Positions 34,858 through 43,988 are shown, counted from the stretch's first letter. The stretch is 64,000 nt of DNA from UBA9300 sp032260385 (GCA_032260385.1 JAVVEL010000001.1:124001-188000); one strand, 5' to 3'. The notes: generated by a model from the sequence alone, not told the origin. Numbers and translations: made by a program.

Positions 34858-35214
34858 ATGAATGAAATCAGAGTTTTGTCAGAGTCAGAGAGAAACTGGG
34901 CTATGTTTTGTCATCTGAGTACTTTCTCAAGTTTACTGATCCCTTTCGGGGGTATAATAGGACCTATTATTTGCTGGTCAGCAAAAAGGAATGAGTCTGA
35001 GTTTGTCGACCGCAACGGAAAATCCGCTCTGAATTTTCAGTTATCAATGCTGCTTTATACACTTTTATGTATCCCGCTGATGTTTATAGTAATAGGCTTT
35101 GTCCTCTGGGGAGCCCTGCTTGTCGTTGAACTTGTTTGTGTTATTATTGCCAGCATAAAAGCAGCCCAGGGCGAAGATTATAAGTATCCGATCTGTATAC
35201 CCTTCATACAATAA
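34858..35214 (+). CDS. DUF4870 (Tic20-like) small membrane protein
   Basis: 118 residues. The DUF4870 pattern is clear: RNWAMFCHLSTFSSLLIPFGGIIGPIICWSAKRNES, then NGKSALNFQLSMLLYTLLCIPL and a third hydrophobic stretch, giving three to four membrane helices and little soluble sequence. Function is unknown for the family. It starts 49 bases after the preceding gene, and its own promoter is not obvious. Confidence 0.85.
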   Translation: MNEIRVLSESERNWAMFCHLSTFSSLLIPFGGIIGPIICWSAKRNESEFVDRNGKSALNFQLSMLLYTLLCIPLMFIVIGFVLWGALLVVELVCVIIASIKAAQGEDYKYPICIPFIQ

Positions 35215-35304
35215 GAAGATTCCTCATTGCCATTATGCACTGATTACAATCTTCTTTTCATTGTTTTTTGTTAATTTTACTCCTTAATCAAATTATTGGC
35301 ATTA

Positions 35305-36675
35305 ATGGCAAAGGGAACCGGTATTCCTAAGGGAACTAGAGACTTTGGGCCTGCTGAAATGATCAGGAGGAATTTCATTTTTAATACCATACGTTCGGTT
35401 TTCCTCCTTTATGGCTATCAGCCTGTTGAAACACCGGCCATGGAGAATTTGTCTACCCTGCTGGGTAAATATGGTGAGGAAGGAGACAGATTACTTTTTA
35501 AAATACTCAATTCAGGAGATTTTACCTCGGGCATAAACAGGGAAACCATTCTCAGTGCCGGTCCCGGTGAACTGTCGGGAATGATCTCGGAGAAGGGCTT
35601 ACGCTACGATCTTACCGTACCTTTTGCACGTTATGTGGTACAGCATCGTAATGATATAAGTTTCCCTTTTAAAAGATACCAGATACAGCCTGTCTGGAGG
35701 GCTGATAAGCCTCAGAAAGGGAGGTACAGGGAATTCTACCAGTGTGATGTTGATGTGATAGGTGATAACTCATTGTTTAATGAGTATGAACTGGTAAAGA
35801 TTATAGATGATGTTTTTTCACGCCTTTCTATCAGGGTAGATATACGCCTGAACAACAGGAAATTGCTTAACGGAATTGCAGAAATTATTGGCGAAGGGGA
35901 GCGAATAGGTGATATTACAGTAGCCATTGATAAACTTGAAAAGACAGGACTTGATAATGTAAATCGGGAGCTGGCAGATAAAGGGCTTTCTGAGGCTGCA
36001 ATCAAGGGTTTACAACCAATACTGTTTCTTGAAGGTTCACCCGGGGACAAATTCAATAAGCTTGAGAAAATACTGAAGGGTTCGGAAGATGGGATGACAG
36101 GCCTGAGAGAAATGAGGACTCTTTTTGGCTATCTGGATAAGGATTCTCTTACCTCTTCCTTTAACTTTGACCTGACACTCGCCAGGGGCCTGGATTACTA
36201 TACCGGTGCCATTATCGAAGCAAGGGCGGTGGATATGCAGATAGGAAGTATTTGCGGTGGAGGACGCTATGATGACCTTACGGGCATATTCGGGCTTGAA
36301 GGTGTTTCCGGTGTGGGTGTTTCATTTGGAGCCGATCGCATATATGACGTGATGAACCAGCTTGACCTCTTCCCGGGTCAGTCTGAACAGGGTACAACAG
36401 TCCTTTTCCTGAATTTCGGTGATAAAGAAGAAAAATACTCAATTCCCGTTCTAAACAGTCTTCGTAAAGCAGGTATAGCGTCAGAATTATTTCCCTCCCC
36501 GCTCAAAATAAAGAAGCAGATGGCTTATGCCAATAACAGGGATATTCCATGGGTTGTTATTGCCGGTGTTGATGAGATAAAGGAAGGAAAATTAACCCTT
36601 AAAAATATGAAGTCAGGTGATCAGACTTTAATCAATAAGGATGAACTTATTGATTTACTCACAGATAAAAAATAA
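35305..36675 (+). CDS. hisS: Histidyl-tRNA synthetase
   Basis: 456 residues from the ATG at 35305 (MAKGTGIPKGTRDFGPAEM); a TTG at 35296 is less likely. Class II motifs are present: motif 2 in QIQPVWRADKPQKGRYREFYQCDVD, the histidine-specific RGLDYYTGAIIEA and GGGRYDDL, and motif 3 in GVGVSFGADRIYDVM. The C-terminal anticodon-binding domain follows (about 365-456). It charges tRNA-His. It is 9 bases upstream of a histidine ammonia-lyase gene, an unusual partner. Confidence 0.97.
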   Translation: MAKGTGIPKGTRDFGPAEMIRRNFIFNTIRSVFLLYGYQPVETPAMENLSTLLGKYGEEGDRLLFKILNSGDFTSGINRETILSAGPGELSGMISEKGLRYDLTVPFARYVVQHRNDISFPFKRYQIQPVWRADKPQKGRYREFYQCDVDVIGDNSLFNEYELVKIIDDVFSRLSIRVDIRLNNRKLLNGIAEIIGEGERIGDITVAIDKLEKTGLDNVNRELADKGLSEAAIKGLQPILFLEGSPGDKFNKLEKILKGSEDGMTGLREMRTLFGYLDKDSLTSSFNFDLTLARGLDYYTGAIIEARAVDMQIGSICGGGRYDDLTGIFGLEGVSGVGVSFGADRIYDVMNQLDLFPGQSEQGTTVLFLNFGDKEEKYSIPVLNSLRKAGIASELFPSPLKIKKQMAYANNRDIPWVVIAGVDEIKEGKLTLKNMKSGDQTLINKDELIDLLTDKK

Positions 36676-36684
36676 GATTCTGTA

Positions 36685-38181
36685 ATGCATAAGATATTTG
36701 AAATCAGTCCGCAGGACTTTCAGGAAGAAACGATAGGCAAGCTTCTTGACAATGAGTATAAGCTAAGCCTTGATGGTGAATCAGCCAGGCTAATAAAGTC
36801 ATGCAGGGACTACCTTGATAAAATGTTAGAGCACCATGATGAGCCGGTCTATGGTGTTACAACCGGCTTTGGTGCCTTGCATGACAGGATCATAAACAGG
36901 GACCAGTTAAACAGGCTGCAGAAGAACCTTGTTATGTCGCATGCCTGTGGTACAGGAAGGGAGGTCAGGGATGATATTATTAAGCTTATGCTGCTTTTTA
37001 AAATCCATGCACTGAGCCTTGGCAAATCAGGAGTCCAGATGAAGACTGTTGAAAGGCTTATAGACATGTATAATGAAGGTGTTTACCCGCTTGTTTTTGA
37101 ACAGGGTTCTCTTGGCGCTTCAGGCGACCTGTCGCCGCTGGCCCACCTGGTACTACCGCTTATAGGACTGGGTGAAGTGAGGTACAGGGGCAGGAAATAC
37201 GATTCCGCCGAAATAAATGCAAAAATGGGATGGTCTCCTATTGAACTCCAGTCCAAGGAGGGGCTTGCTTTATTAAATGGCACCCAGTTTATGAGTGCAC
37301 ATGGCTTCTATGTTTTGCGTAAAGCAAGGCAGCTTCTCAGGGCTGCTGACGTGGTTTCAGCCATATCACTGGAGGCCTTTGATGGCCGCTATGAACCTTT
37401 TATGGAAGAACTGCACAAAATACGGCCACATAAGGGGCAGCAAAAGGTAGCATCATTTATCCGGAGGGTGCTGGAGGGCAGCGAAATTATCAGGCAGGAG
37501 AAAAAACATGTACAGGATCCCTATTCATTCAGATGCATTCCCCAGGTTCACGGTGCCACTTCTGATGCAATAGAGCATGCTGCGGAAACAATAATGACAG
37601 AAATAAACTCTGTTACCGATAATCCTACCGTTTTCCCTGAAGAGGATATGGTATTATCAGGGGGTAATTTTCACGGCCAGCCACTGGCCCTGGTATTCGA
37701 TTATATGGCAATTGCCCTCGCTGAACTGGGCAGCATTTCTGAACGAAGGGTCTACAGGCTCATCTCCGGCCAGCGCAAGCTGCCGGAATTCCTTATTGCA
37801 AACCCGGGCTTAAACAGTGGTTTTATGCTTCCCCAGTATACTGCTGCTGCCATTGTAAGTCAGAACAAGCAGCTTTCAACTCCGGCCTCGGTCGATTCAA
37901 TACCTTCTTCAAATGAACAGGAAGACCATGTAAGTATGGGCGCAAATGCTGCAACCAAATTACTTACCGTGGCAGAAAACCTGGAAAAAATACTGGCTAT
38001 TGAGTTATTAAGTGCCGGCCAGGCGATTGAATTCAGGCGTCCACTCAGGTCTTCAGACTATATCGAAAATGTCCTGGCAGAGCTCAGGAAAGAAATACCC
38101 TTTGTGGATAATGATCGCGTAATGTATACAGAGATAGCAAAATCAACTGAGTTCATCCGGAATTACAGGTTCCCCGGCTAA
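36685..38181 (+). CDS. hutH: Histidine ammonia-lyase family protein
   Basis: 498 residues. The MIO cofactor tripeptide is in SLGASGDLSPLAHL. The substrate-selectivity pair is SH (NLVMSHACGTG), as in true histidine lyases rather than tyrosine or phenylalanine lyases. Other landmarks are YGVTTGFGALHD, LLNGTQFMSAHG, QDPYSFRCIPQVHG, SVTDNPTVFPEE and EQEDHVSMGANAATK. It converts L-histidine to urocanate and ammonia. No hutU, hutI or formiminotransferase gene is adjacent, so the role here is unclear. Its stop overlaps the convergent Spy-like gene by 4 bases. Confidence 0.9.
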   Translation: MHKIFEISPQDFQEETIGKLLDNEYKLSLDGESARLIKSCRDYLDKMLEHHDEPVYGVTTGFGALHDRIINRDQLNRLQKNLVMSHACGTGREVRDDIIKLMLLFKIHALSLGKSGVQMKTVERLIDMYNEGVYPLVFEQGSLGASGDLSPLAHLVLPLIGLGEVRYRGRKYDSAEINAKMGWSPIELQSKEGLALLNGTQFMSAHGFYVLRKARQLLRAADVVSAISLEAFDGRYEPFMEELHKIRPHKGQQKVASFIRRVLEGSEIIRQEKKHVQDPYSFRCIPQVHGATSDAIEHAAETIMTEINSVTDNPTVFPEEDMVLSGGNFHGQPLALVFDYMAIALAELGSISERRVYRLISGQRKLPEFLIANPGLNSGFMLPQYTAAAIVSQNKQLSTPASVDSIPSSNEQEDHVSMGANAATKLLTVAENLEKILAIELLSAGQAIEFRRPLRSSDYIENVLAELRKEIPFVDNDRVMYTEIAKSTEFIRNYRFPG

Positions 38182-38648
38182 TTATCGTCCCGCAGCTTCC
38201 TTGCACCGGCACTGTTATTGGGATCTCTGCTACGTAACTGGTTGAGAAGGTAATTCTTGAACCTGTTTTCGGTATAATACAACCTCACCACTTTTGATGG
38301 AGGGAGTACTCCCTTGAATTTTTTGTGGTATTCTGCTTTCAGTTGAGCTTCCATGAGGTCGAGGCTCACCAGTTTATCCCCTAATTCTTCCAGCTCCTTT
38401 TCTGTCATATTCTCGCCATTATTGCCTATATCCTGTGTAAGGGAATTTCTCTGCCTTACAATTTTATCCCTTTTTGCAGTGTATTCATCATAAATGGGCC
38501 AGAACAGCCTGGCTTCTTCAGGGCTCAGTTCAAGGTTCCGTGTAAAGAATGCAATTTTTTGTGCTTCAATTAATTCTCTCCTATCTCGCTGGGCATATAA
38601 CGCCGATATGCAGAATATAAACAGTAATATAAAGTAATATTTTTTCAT
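38178..38648 (-). CDS. Spy/CpxP-like small periplasmic protein
   Basis: 156 residues with signal peptide (MKKYYFILLFIFCISALYAQ). The mature part is all helical and charged, with the LTxxQ-like pattern of Spy/CpxP-type proteins (IAFFTRNLELSPEEARLFWPIYDEY and KEYHKKFKGVLPPSKVVRLY-like segments). Family members act as periplasmic chaperones or as inhibitors of envelope stress sensors. It follows an anti-sigma-like gene and a broken ECF sigma gene, the common Bacteroidota sigma/anti-sigma/Spy order. A chain of tiny ORFs (38653-38787) leads to its start codon. Confidence 0.78.
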   Translation of the reverse strand: MKKYYFILLFIFCISALYAQRDRRELIEAQKIAFFTRNLELSPEEARLFWPIYDEYTAKRDKIVRQRNSLTQDIGNNGENMTEKELEELGDKLVSLDLMEAQLKAEYHKKFKGVLPPSKVVRLYYTENRFKNYLLNQLRSRDPNNSAGARKLRDDN

Positions 38649-38652
38649 TCGT

Positions 38653-38787
38653 TTAAAATTTTATGATTAATAAATACCGTGCTCCTTTCATTCGTTTAAA
38701 ACTTCATTGACTTTGTTCATCAGTTCGCTGCACATGCTTATTCATTTTGTTCCTTAGACCGCTTCTCTTTGTTCATGTTCGATTCAT
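38653..38787 (-). other. Chain of tiny start/stop-coupled ORFs upstream of the Spy-like gene
   Basis: On the minus strand: MNRT (38787-38773), MNKEKRSKEQNE (38776-38738), MCSELMNKVNEVLNE (38735-38688), MKGARYLLIIKF (38691-38653). Each stop is within 4 bases of, or overlaps (ATGA), the next ATG, from the anti-sigma stop to the Spy-like start at 38648. A 16-base sequence around the last two ATGs is duplicated (38643-38658 and 38686-38701), and CTTTGTTCAT occurs at 38711 and 38767. Confidence 0.4.
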
Positions 38788-38789
38788 AT

Positions 38790-39200
38790 TTATTGATGTA
38801 GGTATTCAATTATGGTATTATTATCTATATCGTTGTCCATCAGGTAGTCTATTATTTCTGACCGCTCCACCGGCAAGGCTTCTTCATAATGATTGTCCCC
38901 TAACAGCTCATCAATAAGTTCGGCTTCATCAAAGTCATACGCCAGTTCAGAAAAATTTTGATTTTCAGCACTGTTATATTCAGGGAAAACCAGTTTCAAA
39001 ATGCTATATGAGATAATTACGAAGGCCAGCATGGCCGCTGCCATCATTATTGCCGGTTTGAGCACAACACTGATCTTTGTATTACTTTTTTTATTCCCGG
39101 CATCCCTTGTTTTTTCGCGGATATCCCTTTTCACTTCATCAAAGTAATTATCAGGAACCCTGAAGGGGTTATTGTTTTTTATTTTGCCTTTGTTTGTCAT
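38790..39200 (-). CDS. Anti-sigma-like single-pass membrane protein
   Basis: 136 residues from the ATG at 39200; a GTG one codon earlier is possible. It has a cytoplasmic N-terminal segment of about 45 residues (NPFRVPDNYFDEVKRDIREKT), one membrane helix (PAIMMAAAMLAFVIISYSILKLVF) and an acidic periplasmic tail (DEAELIDELLGDNHYEEALPVERSEIIDYL). This topology and its position directly after a sigma-70 fragment fit a small anti-sigma or sigma-operon protein; no catalytic or zinc motif is seen. With its sigma partner truncated, its current role is uncertain. Confidence 0.65.
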   Translation of the reverse strand: MTNKGKIKNNNPFRVPDNYFDEVKRDIREKTRDAGNKKSNTKISVVLKPAIMMAAAMLAFVIISYSILKLVFPEYNSAENQNFSELAYDFDEAELIDELLGDNHYEEALPVERSEIIDYLMDNDIDNNTIIEYLHQ

Positions 39201-39212
39201 CACTATATTTAA

Positions 39213-39524
39213 TTAAAATTCCACCCCGGGGTTTAATCGAGAGAACACCAGTTTCTGTTTGTCAGGAAGTTTAAGGATAGCATTATTCAGTTTCCTCTGT
39301 GCTTCATCTCCATCAAACCATTTATCCCCTTCTGCGGAGGAAGCAAAAAGCTCCCCCAGTTCATCCAGGCAGAGTCCGCTTTCTTTTTTTCTCTTTTTTA
39401 TCATGGCAATGGCTTCATTGGATGCTATACGGTAGAGCCATGTATAATTGAAACTGTCGTTTCTAAATTTACCAAGATTATTCCATACTTTGATGAATGT
39501 GTTCTGGAGGGCATCATCAGAATC
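39213..39524 (-). pseudogene. ECF sigma factor remnant, truncated at both ends
   Basis: An open frame of about 104 codons encodes a sigma-70 region 2 segment (DSDDALQNTFIKVWNNLGKF, then NYTWLYRIASNEAIAMIKKRK) and the start of region 4 (LNNAILKLPDKQKLVF). Then it runs out as SRLNPGVEF and stops, lacking the helix-turn-helix. At the other end it begins right after the TGA of the upstream von Willebrand A gene, in the same frame, so the first 30-45 residues of region 2 and a start codon are missing. An ATG at 39404 would give only 63 residues. A deletion on both sides, or an assembly error, explains this. Confidence 0.8.
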
Positions 39525-40922
39525 TCAGAAAATCCTCAATGATGAGGATTTACCTGATTCAATTCTGAATTTCTTTTCTGTTGTATAGTGTGTGGCTTTT
39601 GCATGCAATGCCCTGTATATAACACGGTATGAGCCCGGCAACAGGTTCAGGGGAATTGATTTATCACGGGTGTCAATAGTATAAATCCATTCCAGGCCAC
39701 CGTCTTTTTCCGTGAACAGTTCGCATATACCAGGGTTATCGACAAGGAAAGTAATGACTCCCGGCTGTGGTATTGTAACCGTTGTTTGTTCACCCGGTCG
39801 TATCTCTATATCGCTCAGTTCAGTCAGCGGCAGTGTCGGGATTTCAATATCATATAAACCAGTGATATATTTTTTATTATCATTGATCTTCTGCCTGCAG
39901 AGTGTTTTCATTTTGTCATCCTGTCTAACAATAAATTGAAGGTCCTTATACTGGTTCCCCCTTTCCTGCTTTATAAGCAAGCTACCCCGGGGAGCATCAA
40001 CAGCTACCGTATTATGCTTGCCGGGTGCCAGCTTAAGGCTGTCATATGACACGGGAGGAAGGGTATGGACTTTTATCCTGTAGTCCAGAAGAGGGTCTAT
40101 TCTCAGAGTATCGGGTACCCCTCTTTGATTCATTGTATGAATGAAATTATACTTAATATTACCTGTTTGCATATTGTAAAATGTCATGGCCACGTTTGTT
40201 TCGGAAGGAAAGCCGAAACCGTCAATGAGGTTTACCTGGAGTGATGTTTCGGTAAGAGCGTGTGTGATTACTATGTCGAGCACTTCTTCGAAACGTTCCG
40301 CTGAGTTTGCATTATAGATATTTCCAAGACAGTTGAAAGATGCTTCCAGTTCCGGGTCGAGACCTATACCAATTATAAAGGGCTTCAGTATTATTCCCTG
40401 TTTTTGTAATTCAAGGGCCACTGCACAGGGATCGCCGTCACATGCTTCTATACCGTCAGTAATAAGAATTATAACATTTCTGCACTCATCGCATTTGCTG
40501 AAGTCATTTACTGATGCTGCCAGTGAATTTGCAATTGGTGTTGTTCCCTTTGGCGAGAGGCTGAGCATCTTTCTCTTGATCCGGTAAGCATTGCCGGCAG
40601 CAAATGGCACTTCGAGCCTGGTGTCATTGCAATCCTGCGGAGGTACAACACTCTGATGACCATATACCCTCAATGCCATCTCAACATTTTCAAAAGTGCT
40701 GAGGCTGTCAACAGTTCTCGACAGGAATCTGCGGGCAATGTCTATTTTTCTTTCATTATCCCAGTGTCCTGACATGCTCTGGGAGCAATCAAGTATAAAC
40801 AGGATCCTGGTTTTTTCCTTGTTATCGTTTATCTGCTGACCGGCCTGAACATAGGGTGTAATAGTCAGCAGTGCAATATTAAGAATGTAAAGAAGATGGG
40901 TTTTAAGATCTTTTTTTTTCAT
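39525..40922 (-). CDS. Exported von Willebrand factor A domain protein
   Basis: 465 residues from the ATG at 40922 (MKKKDLKTHLLYILNIALLTITPYVQA, signal peptide). The VWA domain occupies about 40-230, with the metal-ion site motif DCSQSMSGHW, a following threonine region (KGTTPIANSLAAS) and aspartates in LITDGIEACDGDPC. Two or three beta-sandwich repeats follow, with LAPGKHNTVAVDAPRG-, IRPGEQTTVTIPQPG- and LLPGSYRVIYRA-type segments. It is likely periplasmic and involved in protein binding. The stop codon abuts the sigma remnant in the same frame. Confidence 0.82.
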   Translation of the reverse strand: MKKKDLKTHLLYILNIALLTITPYVQAGQQINDNKEKTRILFILDCSQSMSGHWDNERKIDIARRFLSRTVDSLSTFENVEMALRVYGHQSVVPPQDCNDTRLEVPFAAGNAYRIKRKMLSLSPKGTTPIANSLAASVNDFSKCDECRNVIILITDGIEACDGDPCAVALELQKQGIILKPFIIGIGLDPELEASFNCLGNIYNANSAERFEEVLDIVITHALTETSLQVNLIDGFGFPSETNVAMTFYNMQTGNIKYNFIHTMNQRGVPDTLRIDPLLDYRIKVHTLPPVSYDSLKLAPGKHNTVAVDAPRGSLLIKQERGNQYKDLQFIVRQDDKMKTLCRQKINDNKKYITGLYDIEIPTLPLTELSDIEIRPGEQTTVTIPQPGVITFLVDNPGICELFTEKDGGLEWIYTIDTRDKSIPLNLLPGSYRVIYRALHAKATHYTTEKKFRIESGKSSSLRIF

Positions 40923-41192
40923 CCGGGACAACTTAATGCTTATAAAGTATTGTCTGTGTTATGAATTATGCGAGCGCATTAGCTACGCTGAGCTTGCAAA
41001 CTCGGTTCCCCGAAGTTCTGCTCCGGGCTTAGCGAACACAATTATAATTAACAATTAATCGATGCTTCCCCGAAGCTCGGCTTCAGGAAGAGTCAATTAT
41101 CAAAATTATATAAATAATAAACGTAAGTATAAAGATAATTATATAAGTCTTAACCGTCTTTTTGATAAATTTGCCTTCTAAAATAAAAATTT
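40923..41192. other. Divergent intergenic region with hairpin repeats
   Basis: 270 bases between the VWA gene and ychF. A strong hairpin lies at 41065-41090 (CTTCC, GAAGC, loop TCG, GCTTC, GGAAG). The motif TTCCCCGAAG occurs twice, in this hairpin and near 41010. A GCGAGC-rich segment (about 40970-41000) resembles the intergenic repeats at 8278 and 28691. No gene is seen. Confidence 0.55.
41166..41173 (+). promoter_or_regulatory. Candidate -7 box for ychF
   Basis: TAAATTTG, a perfect TAnnTTTG match, 19 bases before the ATG at 41193. The -33 element is weak. Confidence 0.45.
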
Positions 41193-42290
41193 ATGTCACT
41201 TCAGTGCGGTATTATAGGTATTACAAATGTTGGGAAAACTACTATTTTTAATTGTGTTTCAGACAATAAGGTCGAAACCAATGCTAATGTCTTCAGTGCT
41301 TCACGATCAAATATAGGGTCTATAAAAGTGCCTGATCCCAGGCTTACGGAGCTCGGGAAACTGCAGCCTACAGAAAAGATTATCCCGACCACTGTTGAAT
41401 TTGTTGATGTTCCCGGGCTGGCAAGGGGATCGAGCAGGGGAGAGGGAGTTGGCAACAAATTTCTGGGAGACATAAGAAATACCGATGCTTTGATCCATGT
41501 ACTCCGGTGTTTTGAGGATGACAGCCTGCCACATATTGACGGCTCGGTTGACCCCATACGCGACCTTGAAAATATCGATTTTGAACTCCAGGTGAAAGAC
41601 CTTGACTCAGTACAGAAAAAGATTGTAAGGCTTGATAAAGTAGCCAAATCGGGAGATGCTGATGCCAGGAAAGGCCTGGAGGTGCTGAAAAGACTGAATG
41701 ATCATATAGAAGGCTTTAATAATGCACGTGATTTTGATTTAAAACCCGGGGAAAGCAAATATATCGATGATCTCTTCCTGCTAACAATAAAACCGGTAAT
41801 TTACGTGTGCAATGTGGATGACAAATCGGCTGTTAGCGGCAATGCCTTCGTCGAAAAGGTGAGAGGACAGCTCTCCGGCAGCATGGCCGAAATAATTGTT
41901 ATTGCAGGTGCCCTGGAAGCAGAAATATCAGAACTTGAGAATGATGAAGACAGGATGGAATTTCTTAATGATATTGGCCTGTCTGAACCGGGGGTAAACA
42001 AACTTGTTAGGAGCGCTTACAGGATGCTTGACCTGCAGACTTTTTTTACAGTGGGTCCCAAGGAAATAAGAGCCTGGACAATAAGGAAGGGCATGACTGC
42101 CCCCCAGGCAGCCGGGGTCATACATTCAGACATGGAAAGAGGCTTCATAAGAGCTGAAGTAATGAAGTATGATGATTTTGTAAGCCTGGGATCTGAACAC
42201 GCTTGCAGGGAAGCAGGTAAATTTTATGTTGAAGGTAAAAATTATCCTGTCAACGATGGTGACATCCTGCATATCAGGTTTAATGTATAA
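41193..42290 (+). CDS. ychF: Redox-regulated ATPase YchF (Ola1-like)
   Basis: 365 residues. It has the Obg-class P-loop (GITNVGKTT; the common form is GLPNVGKST) and switch region VDVPGLARGSSRGEGVGNKFL. The NKxD base-recognition motif is replaced by NVDD (YVCNVDDKSA), which is what gives the family ATP preference. The C-terminal TGS domain contains FFTVGPKEIRAWTIRKGMTAPQAAGVIHSDMERGFIRAEV. YchF binds ribosomes and modulates stress responses and leaderless translation. The next gene starts 6 bases later. Confidence 0.96.
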   Translation: MSLQCGIIGITNVGKTTIFNCVSDNKVETNANVFSASRSNIGSIKVPDPRLTELGKLQPTEKIIPTTVEFVDVPGLARGSSRGEGVGNKFLGDIRNTDALIHVLRCFEDDSLPHIDGSVDPIRDLENIDFELQVKDLDSVQKKIVRLDKVAKSGDADARKGLEVLKRLNDHIEGFNNARDFDLKPGESKYIDDLFLLTIKPVIYVCNVDDKSAVSGNAFVEKVRGQLSGSMAEIIVIAGALEAEISELENDEDRMEFLNDIGLSEPGVNKLVRSAYRMLDLQTFFTVGPKEIRAWTIRKGMTAPQAAGVIHSDMERGFIRAEVMKYDDFVSLGSEHACREAGKFYVEGKNYPVNDGDILHIRFNV

Positions 42291-42296
42291 TTTTAT

Positions 42297-43988
42297 ATGT
42301 CCCGAAGAAAATACATACTGATAATTTTTCTTTCCGGCCTCTTTATATGTGCCGGTGCCCAGGAAAAAGCACACAATAAAAAGCTGTTTGAAGAGCTTGG
42401 AAAATACGGGCAGGCTGAAGTTGCTTTTGTGTATCCCGGTTATGATGAGCTTACAACAATAGGAAGGCTTATACCGGTGGCAAAGCTGGACGAAGGGATG
42501 GTGTACTGTGTGCTTTCTGCTTCAGATATTGATGCGTTTTTATCTTTAAACCTCTTATATAAAGTCATACCCAGGGAAGCCAGTAAGGCAGTTGAATCAG
42601 CCATGTCGGTTGAGGAAGCAATGAACTGGGACCTCTATCCCACATACGGACAATACGATACAATTGTGCATAGGCTGGCCGGTGATTACCCTTTTTTGTG
42701 CCGGGTTGACACAATAGGCGAAAGCGTCGAGGGCAGGCTTATACTGGCCCTGAAAATATCAGATAATGTGCATTTAGATGAAGACGAGCCTGAAGTGTTC
42801 TTTACGGCAAATATGCATGGCGATGAATTGCAGGGTTTTGTTTTGATGTTACAACTGGCAGAACACCTTCTTATGAATGCAGGCAATGGAGAATCAGAAC
42901 AGGTACTGGTCGACAGCCTGGAAATATGGATTAACCCCCTTTCCAACCCGGATGGAACTTATCACCTGGGAGATACAATAACTTATCCTACAAGAGCCAA
43001 TGCAAATGGTACCGATCTCAACCGGAATTTTCCTGATCCGTTGAATCCTTCCATAGTGCCTGATGTTGAGAATGTTGCCATGATAAATTTCATGCGTAAC
43101 AGGAATTTTGTGCTTTCGGCAAATCTTCATGCGGGCTACGAAGTGCTTAATTTTCCATGGGACAGATGGCTTTCGAAAATCCCTGCTGATAGTGTGTGGT
43201 TTTATAATATATGCAGGAAATATGCCGATACAGTACATCAGCATTCGGTGGCCGCTTATATGGATTCCTATAACAACGGAGTTGTTCGCGGTGCGGTATG
43301 GTATCAGATACTGGGGGGCCGCCAGGATTTCGTGACCTATGAGCTCCAGGGAAGGGAAGTAACCATTGAGCTGGATGATACAAAGGAAACACCGGCTGCC
43401 CAGTTACCACTGCTTTGGGATTATAACTACCGCTCCTTCCTGGGCTACCTTGAGAATGCTGTCTATGGCATTCATGGCAGGGTGATTGACGACAATACAG
43501 GTGAAGCCCTGAAGGCGAAAATTTTCATTAATGGTCATGATAAGGATAGTTCACATGTCTATTCTGATCCCCAAACGGGGAAATTTGTACGGATGCTCAA
43601 CCCGGGAACATGGGATATTACCGTTTCGGCCAGTGGCTATGACACTAAGGTCATAAATGAAATTACTATTGAAGAAAGGCAACAGGAAGCTCTTACGGTG
43701 AGACTGATGACATCAACATCGCTTACTGATCCCCTGAGTGAAAACAGGCTCAGGATATGGCCTGTGCCGGCTGCTGATAAGATTACCCTGGAAGCAGGTA
43801 AGTTCGTTGGAAGGAAATTAAATATGAATATCTTCAACCGGTCAGGTATGCTTGTACATGAAATGAAGGATGTATTTATTGATAACTATAAACTGGAAAT
43901 AGATATTTCTCATCTGCCCCCCGGTTATTATATTATATCCATAACTGATCAGTCTGGCAGAAACTACAGTGGCCGATTCATCCATTAA
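42297..43988 (+). CDS. M14-family zinc carboxypeptidase with T9SS sorting domain
   Basis: 563 residues: signal peptide (MSRRKYILIIFLSGLFICAGA) and pro-region, then the M14 catalytic domain. Zinc ligands are in NMHGDELQG and in NLHAGYEVLNFPWD. The substrate-binding segment is NANGTDLNRNFPDP. The catalytic glutamate is in FVTYELQGREVTIELD. A carboxypeptidase regulatory-like domain (about 395-465) and a C-terminal type A sorting domain (LRIWPVPAADKITLE ... LPPGYYIISITDQSG) follow. It is probably exported by the type IX system and displayed or released at the surface, where it trims peptides. It is close to ychF, but a joint function is unlikely. Confidence 0.93.
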   Translation: MSRRKYILIIFLSGLFICAGAQEKAHNKKLFEELGKYGQAEVAFVYPGYDELTTIGRLIPVAKLDEGMVYCVLSASDIDAFLSLNLLYKVIPREASKAVESAMSVEEAMNWDLYPTYGQYDTIVHRLAGDYPFLCRVDTIGESVEGRLILALKISDNVHLDEDEPEVFFTANMHGDELQGFVLMLQLAEHLLMNAGNGESEQVLVDSLEIWINPLSNPDGTYHLGDTITYPTRANANGTDLNRNFPDPLNPSIVPDVENVAMINFMRNRNFVLSANLHAGYEVLNFPWDRWLSKIPADSVWFYNICRKYADTVHQHSVAAYMDSYNNGVVRGAVWYQILGGRQDFVTYELQGREVTIELDDTKETPAAQLPLLWDYNYRSFLGYLENAVYGIHGRVIDDNTGEALKAKIFINGHDKDSSHVYSDPQTGKFVRMLNPGTWDITVSASGYDTKVINEITIEERQQEALTVRLMTSTSLTDPLSENRLRIWPVPAADKITLEAGKFVGRKLNMNIFNRSGMLVHEMKDVFIDNYKLEIDISHLPPGYYIISITDQSGRNYSGRFIH

